Positions 52,095 to 61,664 of a stretch of DNA of 64,000 nucleotides are shown here, piece by piece (position 1 is the first letter of the stretch; every line of letters begins with the position of its first letter). A program made the translations under genes and the position numbers. Origin of the DNA: Amycolatopsis xylanica (GTDB lineage: Bacteria; Actinomycetota; Actinomycetes; Mycobacteriales; Pseudonocardiaceae); NCBI RefSeq assembly GCF_900107045.1, contig NZ_FNON01000004.1, positions 1 through 64,000 of the forward strand, in the 5' to 3' direction. The notes beneath the pieces are model-generated. The model saw only the letters and a list, made by a program, of their open reading frames with translations. It did no database searches and had not been told where the DNA came from.

Positions 52095-53056
52095 GTCAGC
52101 CCTCCGAGGTCGGTCAGCAGCACCGAGAGCGCGCGCTGCAATAGTTCGATCTTGAAAGCGTTGTGCTCACGGCCGACCGCGCCCCGCACCGCGGCCTTCC
52201 CAGCGGCGGCGATCGACGTGGCGGAGAGCGGGCGGCCGCGCAGTTCGGCTTCGGCTTCCTTACCACGCCACGGTTTCGTCGCCACTCCGCCGAACGTGAG
52301 CCGCACATCGCGGACCGTCCGTCCACTCAGGTCCAGCGCGGCGGCGACGGACACCACCGCGAACTCGAACGTCGCCCGGTCCCTCAGCTTCAGATACCGC
52401 GACCGCGCGGCCGGCCCGGTCATCGGCACCTCGACCCGCACGATCAGCTCACCAGGCCGCAGTGAGGTCTCCCGGTCGGGCGTGGTCCCCGGCACCACGT
52501 AGAAGTCCTCGAACGGGATCCGCCGCTCACCGGCGACCACCACGGTCGCGTCCAGCGCGAGCAACGCCACCGCCAGATCGGACGGCTGCACCGCGATGCA
52601 GTGCTCCGAACCACCCAGGATCGCGTGCCCGCGATTCTCTCCCTCGAGAGCCGCGCACCCGCTGCCCGGCGCACGCTTGTTGCACGGCGACGCGGTGTCC
52701 CGGAAGTACCCGCATCGCGTGCGCTGCAACAGGTTCCCGCCGATCGCGGCCATATTGCGGACCTGGGGCGAAGCCGATCCGAGCAGCGCCTCCGACAGCA
52801 CCGGCAGCGCGCGCCGGACCACCGGATGCGCGGCGACCTCGGTCATCCGCGCCAGCGCGCCGATGCTCAGCACACCCCGGTCCTGGCTGATCCCCTTGAG
52901 CGGCAACGCGTTGATGTCGACGATCCGGTCGTGGACCTGGGCGCCGTCCTTCATCAGGTTGAGCAGGTCGGTGCCGCCCGCGATGTACCTGCCGCCCTGC
53001 CCAGCCTGGACCGCCTCCGCGACCGTCTTCGCCTTGACATAACCGAAGTTCTTCAT
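52091..53056 (-). CDS. Aldehyde oxidoreductase FAD-binding subunit (PaoB/YagS-like)
   Basis: A 321-aa medium subunit. The FAD-binding pattern GGRYIAGGTDLLNLMKDG and RNMAAIGGNLLQRTRCGYFR are visible, as is the extra Cys-rich loop (RCGYFRDTASPCNKRAPGSG, then further Cys in GSEHCIA). In PaoABC this loop binds a [4Fe-4S] cluster, so the same is expected here. ATG 53056 and the stop both overlap neighbours by 4 bp (ATGA). Confidence 0.92.
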   Translation of the reverse strand: MKNFGYVKAKTVAEAVQAGQGGRYIAGGTDLLNLMKDGAQVHDRIVDINALPLKGISQDRGVLSIGALARMTEVAAHPVVRRALPVLSEALLGSASPQVRNMAAIGGNLLQRTRCGYFRDTASPCNKRAPGSGCAALEGENRGHAILGGSEHCIAVQPSDLAVALLALDATVVVAGERRIPFEDFYVVPGTTPDRETSLRPGELIVRVEVPMTGPAARSRYLKLRDRATFEFAVVSVAAALDLSGRTVRDVRLTFGGVATKPWRGKEAEAELRGRPLSATSIAAAGKAAVRGAVGREHNAFKIELLQRALSVLLTDLGGLT

Positions 53057-53616
53057 CGCCGCAGCTCCTCGGCGGCGTCCTGCACGGCGGCCACGATGTT
53101 CGGGTAGACCGCGCAACGGCAGAGGTTTCCGTTCATCCACTCGCGGATCTCGTCGGCGGACCCGGTGTGTCCTTCTTGGATACACGCGACCGCCGACATG
53201 ATCTGCCCCGGAGTGCAGCCACCGCATTGGAATGCGTCGCGGCGGATGAACGCCTCCTGGACCGGGTGCAGCTTGCCCTGTTTCGCGAGTCCCTCGACGG
53301 TCGTGACCGAACAGCCGTCGCGCATGACCGCGAGCGTCAGGCAGGACTTGATCCTGGCACCGTCCACAATGACCGTGCAGGCGCCGCATTCCCCTCGGTC
53401 ACAGCCCTTTTTCGGCCCGGTGACGCCGAGCCGCTCACGGAGCGCGTCGAGCAGCGTCACCCTCGGCTCGACGGTGAGGCGCCGCGGCTGCCCGTTCACC
53501 TCGAGTGAGACATCCACAGTGGACTGTTCCGCCGCCGCCGCTTCGACGGCGACCATCGACACCGCCGCGGCGGCGGTGCCTGCCTTGAGCACGGTTCTAC
53601 GGTTCGGCTGGGCCAT
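53053..53616 (-). CDS. Aldehyde oxidoreductase [2Fe-2S] subunit (PaoA/YagT-like), Tat exported
   Basis: A 187-aa small subunit with two [2Fe-2S] clusters: first cluster GCDRGECGACTVIVDG plus RIKSCLTLA; second cluster FQCGGCTPGQIM and NLCRCAVYPNIVAA. The N-terminus is a Tat-like signal (NRRTVLKAGTAAAAVSMVAV), as in E. coli PaoA, which exports the whole complex. It is the first gene of the paoABC-like set and follows an AraC gene by 36 bp. Confidence 0.92.
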   Translation of the reverse strand: MAQPNRRTVLKAGTAAAAVSMVAVEAAAAEQSTVDVSLEVNGQPRRLTVEPRVTLLDALRERLGVTGPKKGCDRGECGACTVIVDGARIKSCLTLAVMRDGCSVTTVEGLAKQGKLHPVQEAFIRRDAFQCGGCTPGQIMSAVACIQEGHTGSADEIREWMNGNLCRCAVYPNIVAAVQDAAEELRR

Positions 53617-53652
53617 GGTCTGCTTTCTAGCTCCGGCAGACCCGCGAAGTCA

Positions 53653-54510
53653 TCAGGCGGGCTCAGGCCCGGCAAGATCACGACACTCTCGCGCAACATC
53701 CCGATAGCGCAGCCGGTAGGCGCTCGGCGAGCAGCCGACGTGCCGCTGGAAGGTCGCGGCGAAGTGACTCGCCGTGGCGAACCCCGTGTGCTTGCCGATC
53801 CGCCCGACCGGGTCCGGCGTCGACGAGAGCAGCCGCCGCGCCGCCTCGACCCGCAGCTCGGTGAGGAACCGGTGCGGCGGGCTCCCGGTGGCCGCCGCGA
53901 ACTGGCGCAGGAAGTGGAACCGGGACAGCGAGAGCTCCCGCGCCAGGTCGTCGAGCGTGATGCGTTCGGCCAGGTGGGCGCGCATGTACTCGGTGACGAC
54001 CGCCAGCTGCCGCGCGGTGAGCGCGCTCGATTCGGCGGCAGGCTCACGCGGGCCGAGCAGGTGCGCGACGAGGTACTGCGCGGCCGACTCCGCGTACAGC
54101 TCCCCCGCGCCCGCCTCACGGGCCCGCGCCACCGCGTCCGCCATCGACGAGATCACCGGATCCGGCGAGGACAGCACGTCGAGCCGGTCGAGGTCACCGG
54201 GATCGTCGCCGAGGAACTGCCGGAAGGCCCGCATCGGCAGTGCGATGTGGACGGTCTCCTTGGGCTGGGTCCCGAGCAGCCGCCAGCGCAGCTCGACCGC
54301 GCGCCCCGGCACGGTGATGCCGACGTCGCCAGCGCCGTAGGGCGCCGCGCGCCAGCCACGATCGCCCCGGCTTTCGATGCGGCAGGCCCCGCGGACGACC
54401 ACGACGATGCTGAGGACTTCCGAGGGCGGCAGCTCCAGCAGGGGCATGTCCTCGATGTCCACTTTGCGCCGTACCGTCAGCGACCGCCATGGCCCGTTCG
54501 GTTCAGTCAT
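53653..54510 (-). CDS. AraC family transcriptional regulator
   Basis: A 285-aa AraC protein. The C-terminal double helix-turn-helix is LDDLARELSLSRFHFLRQFA, then ATGSPPHRFLTELRVEAARR, then HTGFATASHFAATFQRHVG. The N-terminal cupin-like part binds the inducer. It starts at ATG 54510. Being upstream of and on the same strand as the paoABC-like genes, it may be the first gene of their transcript and their activator. Confidence 0.88.
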   Translation of the reverse strand: MTEPNGPWRSLTVRRKVDIEDMPLLELPPSEVLSIVVVVRGACRIESRGDRGWRAAPYGAGDVGITVPGRAVELRWRLLGTQPKETVHIALPMRAFRQFLGDDPGDLDRLDVLSSPDPVISSMADAVARAREAGAGELYAESAAQYLVAHLLGPREPAAESSALTARQLAVVTEYMRAHLAERITLDDLARELSLSRFHFLRQFAAATGSPPHRFLTELRVEAARRLLSSTPDPVGRIGKHTGFATASHFAATFQRHVGCSPSAYRLRYRDVARECRDLAGPEPA

Positions 54511-54551
54511 GATCACATCATCACCCCGATCGGGCCGAGTATGGTCATGCC

Positions 54552-54617
54552 ATGTGCCTCTGCCAGGTAGCGCCGATCTTCGGCGATCACTCCTACCGGT
54601 GCGATTTCTACGGCTAA
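54552..54617 (+). CDS. Possible Cys-rich leader peptide upstream of the SAHH-like gene
   Basis: A 21-codon frame starting MCLCQV and ending FYG-stop, with three Cys, 55 bp upstream of the SAHH-like ATG. Actinobacterial sulfur genes often carry short leader peptides with Cys codons that sense Cys or Met supply, and this gene is a sulfur-metabolism relative. No clear ribosome site is present, so it may be chance. Confidence 0.3.
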   Translation: MCLCQVAPIFGDHSYRCDFYG

Positions 54618-54672
54618 GGGCGTTCCGTCCGCCTTTATCCGAATCCCAGTGAAATCGAAAGAGAGCACAGCC

Positions 54673-55812
54673 ATGCCCAAAACCGTCGCGTCCACGAACT
54701 GGGCGTTGAAGCACATGCCACTCACCACCCGCGCCGTCCGGGAGCTCCAGCCGCTGCTCAGCGGCAAGCGCCTGGCCATGTGCCTGCACGTCGAACCGAA
54801 GACGGCCGCGCTGGTCACGCTGCTGGTGGAGGCCGGAATGGACGTCCACCTGACCGGCTCGCCGGGCACCACGCACGACGACGTCGCCGCCGGTCTCGCC
54901 GACCTCGGCGTCTCCGTGTTCACTCGACGGGCTGACGACGAGCGCGACCACGTCCGCAATATCGCGCGAGTCCTCGAGTGCGATCCGGACATCACGCTGG
55001 ACAACGGTGCCGACCTGACGCTGTCGCTGCTCGCGTCCGGCACGCGCGCCGGTTACCTCGGCGGCACCGAGGAGACCACGACCGGCGGTCTCCGGCTCCG
55101 CGAAACCGCCGCCGTGCTGGGCAAACCGGTGATCGTGATCAACGACTCGCCGTTGAAGCTGATGGTCGAGAACGAGTTCGGCGTCGGCCAGAGCGTCGTG
55201 CAGGGGTTCCTGAACGCGACCAACCTGATGGTCCCCGGCACCCGCGCGGCCGTGCTCGGCTACGGCCCGTGCGGCAAGGGCGTCGCCGACACGCTGGGCA
55301 AGCTCGGCGCCAGGGTCGCGGTGTGCGACACCGACCCGATGCGCGCACTGCACGCGATCCTCAACGGCCACCAGGTCGGCCCGGCCGCCGAGGTGCTGGC
55401 GAACGCGCAGGTCGTGTTCACCGCGACCGGCCGCGAAGGCGTCATCGGCGCGGCGGAACTCGCCGCGCTGCCGGACGGCGCGGTGCTCGCCGGCGTCGGC
55501 CATTTCGCCTGGGAGATCGACAAAGCCGCACTGGCGGCCGCGACGCTCCGCACGGTCGAGTACGCCGAACCGGCGCGTCGCACCGGCCACGTGCTGCGCG
55601 ACGGCCGCGAGATCGTGCTGCTCGACCAGGGCCGCATGCTCAACCTGACCGCCGCCAACGGCAATTCCATCCAGGCGATGGACCTGGGCCTCACGCTCCA
55701 GGCCCGCAGCCTCGCCGCGGTCTGCGCCGGCGGGCTCGCCCCCGAGGTCCAGCCGGTGCCGTCGGACGTCGAGCGGCGGATCGCCACCGATCTGGTCGAG
55801 CTGCTCGCCTGA
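54673..55812 (+). CDS. S-adenosylhomocysteinase-like protein, atypical
   Basis: A 379-aa relative of S-adenosyl-L-homocysteine hydrolase; genuine SAHH is 430-490 aa. The substrate segment EETTTGGLRL and the NAD fold AVLGYGPCGKGVA are kept, but of the catalytic Lys/Asp/Asn triplet only Lys and Asn remain (Asp is Glu in KLMVENEFG), GHFDVEI has become GHFAWEI, and the C-terminal NAD-binding tail with the HYRY ending is missing. It is therefore probably a divergent paralogue with another substrate. The ATG at 54673 is preferred over 54649. It stands alone, divergent from the AraC gene. Confidence 0.75.
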   Translation: MPKTVASTNWALKHMPLTTRAVRELQPLLSGKRLAMCLHVEPKTAALVTLLVEAGMDVHLTGSPGTTHDDVAAGLADLGVSVFTRRADDERDHVRNIARVLECDPDITLDNGADLTLSLLASGTRAGYLGGTEETTTGGLRLRETAAVLGKPVIVINDSPLKLMVENEFGVGQSVVQGFLNATNLMVPGTRAAVLGYGPCGKGVADTLGKLGARVAVCDTDPMRALHAILNGHQVGPAAEVLANAQVVFTATGREGVIGAAELAALPDGAVLAGVGHFAWEIDKAALAAATLRTVEYAEPARRTGHVLRDGREIVLLDQGRMLNLTAANGNSIQAMDLGLTLQARSLAAVCAGGLAPEVQPVPSDVERRIATDLVELLA

Positions 55813-55891
55813 CTTGCGAAACCCTTCGGTCGGCGGCTGTGCCTGGGGTAGTCGATCACCCTAGGCTTGGCCGCCTACCCCGGGAGGTTCG

Positions 55892-57427
55892 TTGCGCAGG
55901 ACAGTGCAAACGCTGCTGGCCGTCGCGGCCGCGCTCACGATGGCGGTCAGCGTGCCCGCCGCCGAAGCGAAGCCGGACGGTCTCACCGTCCCGAAGCTGG
56001 ACTGGCGCCCCTGCGCCCAGAATCCCGGCTTCGACTGCGCGACGGCCTCGGTGCCACTGGACTATGACCAGCCGAATGGGCCCGCCACGCACATCGCGCT
56101 GAACCGCAAGGCCGCGACCGATCCGGCGCACCGCATCGGCTCGGTCTTCCTCAACCCCGGCGGGCCCGGCGGCTCCGGCGTCGGCTTCGCGTTCGACTTC
56201 GCCGAGCGGTTTTCCGCTTCGCTGCAAGGCAAGTTCGACGTCATCGGCTTCGACCCGCGCGGCGTCGGCGCCTCGGATCCGGTGCGCTGCTTCGCCAGCG
56301 AGGCGGAGGGCAACGCGTTCCGCGCCGCGGTCCCAGGTTTCCCGTACCTGCGCGAGCAGGAGCGGCCGTTCTTCGACCACTACCGCTCACTCGCGGGCAA
56401 GTGCGACAGCGCGATCGCCCGGCACATGAGCACCGCCGACGTCGCCCGCGACCTCGACCTGCTGCGCCGCGCGGTCGGCGACAAGAAGCTGACGTACCTC
56501 GGCTTCTCGTACGGCACCTTCCTCGGCAACACCTACGCGAGCCTGTTCCCGGACAACATCCGCGCGCTGGTCATCGACGGCGTGCTGGACCCGGTGCTCT
56601 GGTCGGGCGGCGCCCAGATCCTGTCCGACCGGACCAACACGGCGCTGGAGTTCACCGAGTTCCTGCGACTCTGCGACGAAGCCGGTTCGTCCTGCCCCTT
56701 CACCCGGCCGGGAGGCTCGGCCGCCCGCTGGGAAGCGCTCGCCAAGACGGTCCGCGCGCATCCGGTCGACCTCGGCGACGGCGAGACCCTCACCTACGAC
56801 AACCTGATCAACGCGGCGGCCGGCGCCATGTACGCCCCGGAGAGCTGGCCCGACTTCGCCGCGGTGGCCAACTTCTTCGCCAACGCCGCACTCGGCGCCA
56901 AGTCCACTCCGGTCCAAGCCCGCGATGCCGCCTACGACAACAGTTTCGACGCCTACAACGGCAACGTCTGCGCCGACACCCGCTTCCCCGCCTCCTTCGA
57001 GTCCTACCGCGCGATCGGCAAGTTCGCCGACGCGGGCTCCCGCTTCGGCCCGTTCTGGTGGTGGGGCAACGCGGCCTGCGCGAACTGGCCGGTCAACCAG
57101 GACCGCTTCACCGGCCCCTGGCGCACCAAGACCTCGGCCCCGGTCCTCGTGGTCGGCAACCACTTCGACGGCGTCACCAGCTTCGCGGGCGCCCAGGCGA
57201 GCCACCGCCTCCTCGCGGGCAGCCGACTCCTCGCCTACGCGGGCTGGGGCCACACGGCGTACGGCCGCAGCTCCTGTGTGAGCACCTACGTCGACCACTA
57301 CCTGCTCACCGGCGCCCTTCCCGCGGAGGGCACCGTCTGCCCCGCCAACCCCAACCCCTTCCTCCGCACCCTCCGCTCAACAGCCCCCGCAGCGGGCAAA
57401 CCCCCCGCCTGGCTCACCAAGCGCTAA
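55892..57427 (+). CDS. Secreted alpha/beta hydrolase, tripeptidyl-peptidase-like
   Basis: A 511-aa exported hydrolase of the SlpD/E-TAP family. The signal peptide (LLAVAAALTMAVSVPAAEA) follows the TTG start, chosen because GGGAGG lies 6 nt upstream. The oxyanion segment is LNPGGPGGSG, the nucleophile elbow GFSYGTFLG, and the TAP-like C-terminal domain has APVLVVGNHFDGVTS and GWGHTAYGRSSCVS with the catalytic Asp and His. Enzymes of this type remove N-terminal tripeptides or hydrolyse small peptides. Confidence 0.88.
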   Translation: MRRTVQTLLAVAAALTMAVSVPAAEAKPDGLTVPKLDWRPCAQNPGFDCATASVPLDYDQPNGPATHIALNRKAATDPAHRIGSVFLNPGGPGGSGVGFAFDFAERFSASLQGKFDVIGFDPRGVGASDPVRCFASEAEGNAFRAAVPGFPYLREQERPFFDHYRSLAGKCDSAIARHMSTADVARDLDLLRRAVGDKKLTYLGFSYGTFLGNTYASLFPDNIRALVIDGVLDPVLWSGGAQILSDRTNTALEFTEFLRLCDEAGSSCPFTRPGGSAARWEALAKTVRAHPVDLGDGETLTYDNLINAAAGAMYAPESWPDFAAVANFFANAALGAKSTPVQARDAAYDNSFDAYNGNVCADTRFPASFESYRAIGKFADAGSRFGPFWWWGNAACANWPVNQDRFTGPWRTKTSAPVLVVGNHFDGVTSFAGAQASHRLLAGSRLLAYAGWGHTAYGRSSCVSTYVDHYLLTGALPAEGTVCPANPNPFLRTLRSTAPAAGKPPAWLTKR

Positions 57428-57491
57428 CCCACCCGCCGCCCAACATCCCCCAACCCCAAGGCGCCCCACCACAACGGGCTTCCACCAGCTT

Positions 57492-57545
57492 GGGGGTCGT
57501 GAGTGTTCCGGCCGGTTCTAACCGGCCGCAACACTCACGACCCCC
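57492..57545. repeat. GTCGTGAGTG long palindrome, copy 6
   Basis: A 54-bp palindrome with GGGGGTCGTGAGTGTT at the left and its inverse at the right, and GGCCGGTT-ct-AACCGGCC at the centre. It starts 65 bp after the peptidase stop and opens the repeat-rich stretch before the tRNA genes. Confidence 0.85.
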
Positions 57546-57573
57546 TCCTCCACCCCGCGCACCGGCTGCCTTA

Positions 57574-57752
57574 AGTGAGGGCCTCCCTCACCACCCCACG
57601 CGCTGGCTGGCTCGAGTCAGGGCCTCCCTCACCCAAGCCAGCCAGTGAGGGCCTCCCTCACCCACATATCCGGGTGAGGGCCTCCCTCATCCAATCCAAC
57701 TGGGTGAGGGCCTCCCTCACCCAGTCGAGCTTGGTCAGGGCCTCCCTCACCC
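57574..57752. repeat. Array of six GTGAGGGCCTCCCTCAC palindromes
   Basis: Six copies (57574, 57616, 57644, 57672, 57702, 57733) at intervals of 28-42 bp. The core GTGAGGGCCTCCCTCAC is perfect in copies 1, 3 and 5; copies 2 and 6 have GTCAGGG in the left arm, and copy 4 CCCTCAT in the right. Spacers differ from one another. The same core occurs at 5563-5649. Confidence 0.85.
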
Positions 57753-57806
57753 AACCGCCAGCCCCCGCCGAGCCCGCGCCGCCTCCCCGCGCGTGTCCCC
57801 CACCCC

Positions 57807-57977
57807 GGCACCTCGTGTCGACCACCCGGGCACCTCGTGTCCCGCGCTCCGGCACCTCGTGTCGACCACTCGCGCCACCTGTCCCGACCCTGCAGGCACA
57901 CGCGCCGACTCCCCAGGCACACGTCCCGACTCCCCAGGCACGCCCGCCGACTCCCCAGGCACACGCGCCGACCCTGC
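57807..57977. repeat. Two tandem-repeat blocks (22 bp x3 and 21 bp x4)
   Basis: Block one: three 22-bp units beginning GGCACCTCGTGTC at 57807, 57829 and 57851. Block two: four 21-bp units beginning AGGCACACG or AGGCACGCC and ending CCGAC plus five bases at 57894, 57915, 57936 and 57957. Both lie in a non-coding stretch between the palindrome array and the tRNAs. No gene is supported there. Confidence 0.8.
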
Positions 57978-58021
57978 AGGCGTGTGGCGGCCGTTCGGGC
58001 AACCCGGATGTCCTTTCGGGC

Positions 58022-58056
58022 AAAGAAAAGCCGCCACCCCTCAAGTGGGCGGCGGC
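58022..58056 (-). terminator. Intrinsic terminator after the tRNA cluster
   Basis: On the minus strand, a stem of GCCGCC (58056-58051) with GGCGGC (58035-58030) and further pairs inside is followed by TTTTCTTT (58029-58022). This is a classic hairpin plus T-run located 18 bp beyond the end of the last tRNA, so it ends the tRNA transcript. Confidence 0.75.
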
Positions 58057-58074
58057 GGGGAAACAACACCACAG

Positions 58075-58163
58075 CGGAGGATGCAGGATTCGAACCCGCG
58101 CGACGCTCTCACGCCGACTACCGTTTTCGAAACGGCTGCCTTACCAGTCTCGGCCAATCCTCC
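58075..58163 (-). tRNA. tRNA-Ser(CGA)
   Basis: An 89-nt class II tRNA. The acceptor stem GGAGGAT pairs with ATCCTCC and the T-arm is GCGGGTTCGAATCCTGC. The anticodon loop TTCGAAA with stem GCCGT/ACGGT gives CGA (codon UCG); the long variable arm fits serine. No CCA is encoded. Confidence 0.9.
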
Positions 58164-58175
58164 TGACGAGAACAG

Positions 58176-58262
58176 CGGAGGGCGCGCGGATCGAACGCGC
58201 GCCGGACGTGTTGCCGGACCACGGATTAGCACTCCGGTGCCTTACCACTCAGCCAGCCCTCC
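58176..58262 (-). tRNA. tRNA-Ser(GCT)
   Basis: An 87-nt class II tRNA with acceptor GGAGGGC/GCCCTCC, anticodon loop GTGCTAA (anticodon GCT, codons AGC/AGU), a long variable arm and T-arm GCGCGTTCGATCCGCGC. It lies 12 nt upstream of tRNA-Ser(CGA) on the same transcript. Confidence 0.9.
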
Positions 58263-58272
58263 CTGTCCCGCG

Positions 58273-58344
58273 CAGCGCGTGCGGGGATCGAACCCGCGTC
58301 CCCGGACTGAGACTCCGGGATCCATTCCACTGGACCAACGCGCC
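58273..58344 (-). tRNA. tRNA-Glu(CTC), atypical
   Basis: A 72-nt cloverleaf: acceptor GGCGCGT/ACGCGCT with a G1-U72 wobble, D-stem GTCC/GGAT, anticodon stem CCGGA/TCCGG around loop GTCTCAG (anticodon CTC, codon GAG), 4-nt variable loop, T-arm GCGGGTTCGATCCCCGC. The folding is complete, but the sequence is unlike the usual actinobacterial tRNA-Glu, which starts GGCCCC or GCCCCC. Its 5' end directly joins the 167-nt palindrome. Confidence 0.78.
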
Positions 58345-58511
58345 CTAGGTCGTTTTTCTCGGATCTGGTGCGTGAGAGCCGTGATCCAGGTTGTTCCTGG
58401 CGGGGCCGCGGCGTCACCCTCGTACCGGGTTGTACTCGGGTGATGCCACGGTGCCGCCAGGGACGACCTGGGCGCGGCTATCGCGTGCCCGATCCGAGAA
58501 AAACGACCTAG
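58345..58511. ncRNA. 167-nt near-complete palindrome between tRNA-Arg and tRNA-Glu
   Basis: The element exactly fills the space between two tRNA genes. Its outer 21 nt (58345-58365) and inner 21 nt (58491-58511) are perfect inverses. The remaining arms (about 53 nt each) pair with about 12 differences and one indel, leaving a terminal loop of about 18 nt around 58420-58437. On the plus strand most differences leave G-U pairs; on the minus strand they would be A-C. It could be a structured RNA read from the plus strand or a foldback mobile element. The ends read CTAGGTCG and CGACCTAG. Confidence 0.6.
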
Positions 58512-58586
58512 TACCCCTGCCAGGATTCGAACCTGGGACCTCCGCGTTCGTAGCGCGGCGCTCTGATCCCGCTGAGCTACAGGGGC
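58512..58586 (-). tRNA. tRNA-Arg(ACG)
   Basis: A 75-nt tRNA: acceptor GCCCCTG/CAGGGGT (G1-U72 wobble), D-stem GCTC/GAGC, anticodon stem CCGCG/CGCGG with loop CTACGAA (anticodon ACG, codons CGN), T-arm CCAGGTTCGAATCCTGG. First gene of the minus-strand tRNA cluster. Confidence 0.92.
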
Positions 58587-58665
58587 ATGCTCGCCTGGCC
58601 TCGCTCAGGGCGACGGCGCGGCGAACGGCAATATGGCTTACAAAACGGTGCTCCACATAAAAGAA

Positions 58666-58693
58666 CCGCCCGTATCGGAAACCCGATGGGCGG
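58666..58693 (-). terminator. Intrinsic terminator, minus strand
   Basis: On the minus strand CCGCCC-ATCGG-gttt-CCGAT-ac-GGGCGG is followed by TTCTTTTATG. This is a GC-rich stem with a T-rich tail, so some transcript comes from the right on the minus strand. The only candidate is the small frame at 58711-58824. Confidence 0.65.
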
Positions 58694-58710
58694 CCTCGAC
58701 ATGCGTGGAT

Positions 58711-58824
58711 CTAGCTCATGACGAGGAGCGCCTTCGCGAGGATCGCTCTGAACTCGTCATGACCTTGCTCCCTGTCGTTGGACCGTGTGCAGTCATCATG
58801 ACCGGCCACCCGGCGCAGCGTCAA
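58711..58824 (-). CDS. Possible small protein upstream of the terminator
   Basis: A 37-aa frame starting with TTG at 58824 and ending with TAG at 58711, just before the terminator. Its C-terminal part EFRAILAKALLVM looks like an amphipathic helix, preceded by charged residues (GHDDCTRSNDREQGHDE). No ribosome site is obvious. The terminator right after it is the main support. Confidence 0.35.
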   Translation of the reverse strand: MTLRRVAGHDDCTRSNDREQGHDEFRAILAKALLVMS

Positions 58825-58959
58825 CGCATTTACCGCGCGCCCGTTCGAAATTCACCGGACGGGACTTTTTTCGAAGTAAAAATTAACGCTTGACGAGAGC
58901 GCCCGCACCGGTGACGATCAGGCACGGTTCCCCGACGGCTTTCGCAGAATGGACTGCTC

Positions 58960-61601
<2,642 letters not shown>

Positions 61602-61605
<4 letters not shown>

Positions 61606-61619
61606 TAAAGTTCCGTTAC
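61602..61619 (-). promoter_or_regulatory. ROK-motif copy upstream of the GH18-like gene
   Basis: On the minus strand this reads GTAACGGAACTTTACTAG and matches TAACGNNNCTTTACTAG, also found twice at 62741-62783. It overlaps the GH3 stop and lies about 46-63 bp upstream of the GH18-like start. Confidence 0.7.
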
Positions 61620-61664
61620 CGAAATCCTTGACGGATGGTCTGAACCAGTTCACGCTGTGTCCGC

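Larger units (their letters stand above)
58587..58959. other. Spacer between the tRNA cluster and the GH3 gene
   Basis: A 373-bp stretch with no long gene. It holds a minus-strand terminator at 58666-58693, a possible small gene just before it (58711-58824), and an AT-rich patch (GGACTTTTTTCGAAGTAAAA, near 58861) upstream of GH3 that may hold its promoter. Confidence 0.5.

Noticed and set aside
54511..54672. SAM or SAH riboswitch upstream of the SAHH-like gene
   Set aside because: I see no conserved riboswitch core sequence or pseudoknot in the 162 bp; only a short Cys-containing frame was noted.
57574..57977. CRISPR-like array
   Set aside because: The repeats are short palindromes with variable spacing and the other block is a simple tandem repeat; no cas genes or unique spacers of constant length exist.
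57837..58443. Plus-strand frames of 109-216 aa across the tandem repeats and tRNAs
   Set aside because: They read through repeats and across tRNA genes; peptides are repeat-driven and lack motifs.
58345..58511. SRP RNA (ffs) or tmRNA identity for the large hairpin
   Set aside because: The SRP core GGTCAGG...GGAAGGAAGCAGCC and the tmRNA tag region are absent.
58633..58893. 86-aa plus-strand frame
   Set aside because: It spans a minus-strand terminator and the tRNA promoter side, has no ribosome site and no domain.
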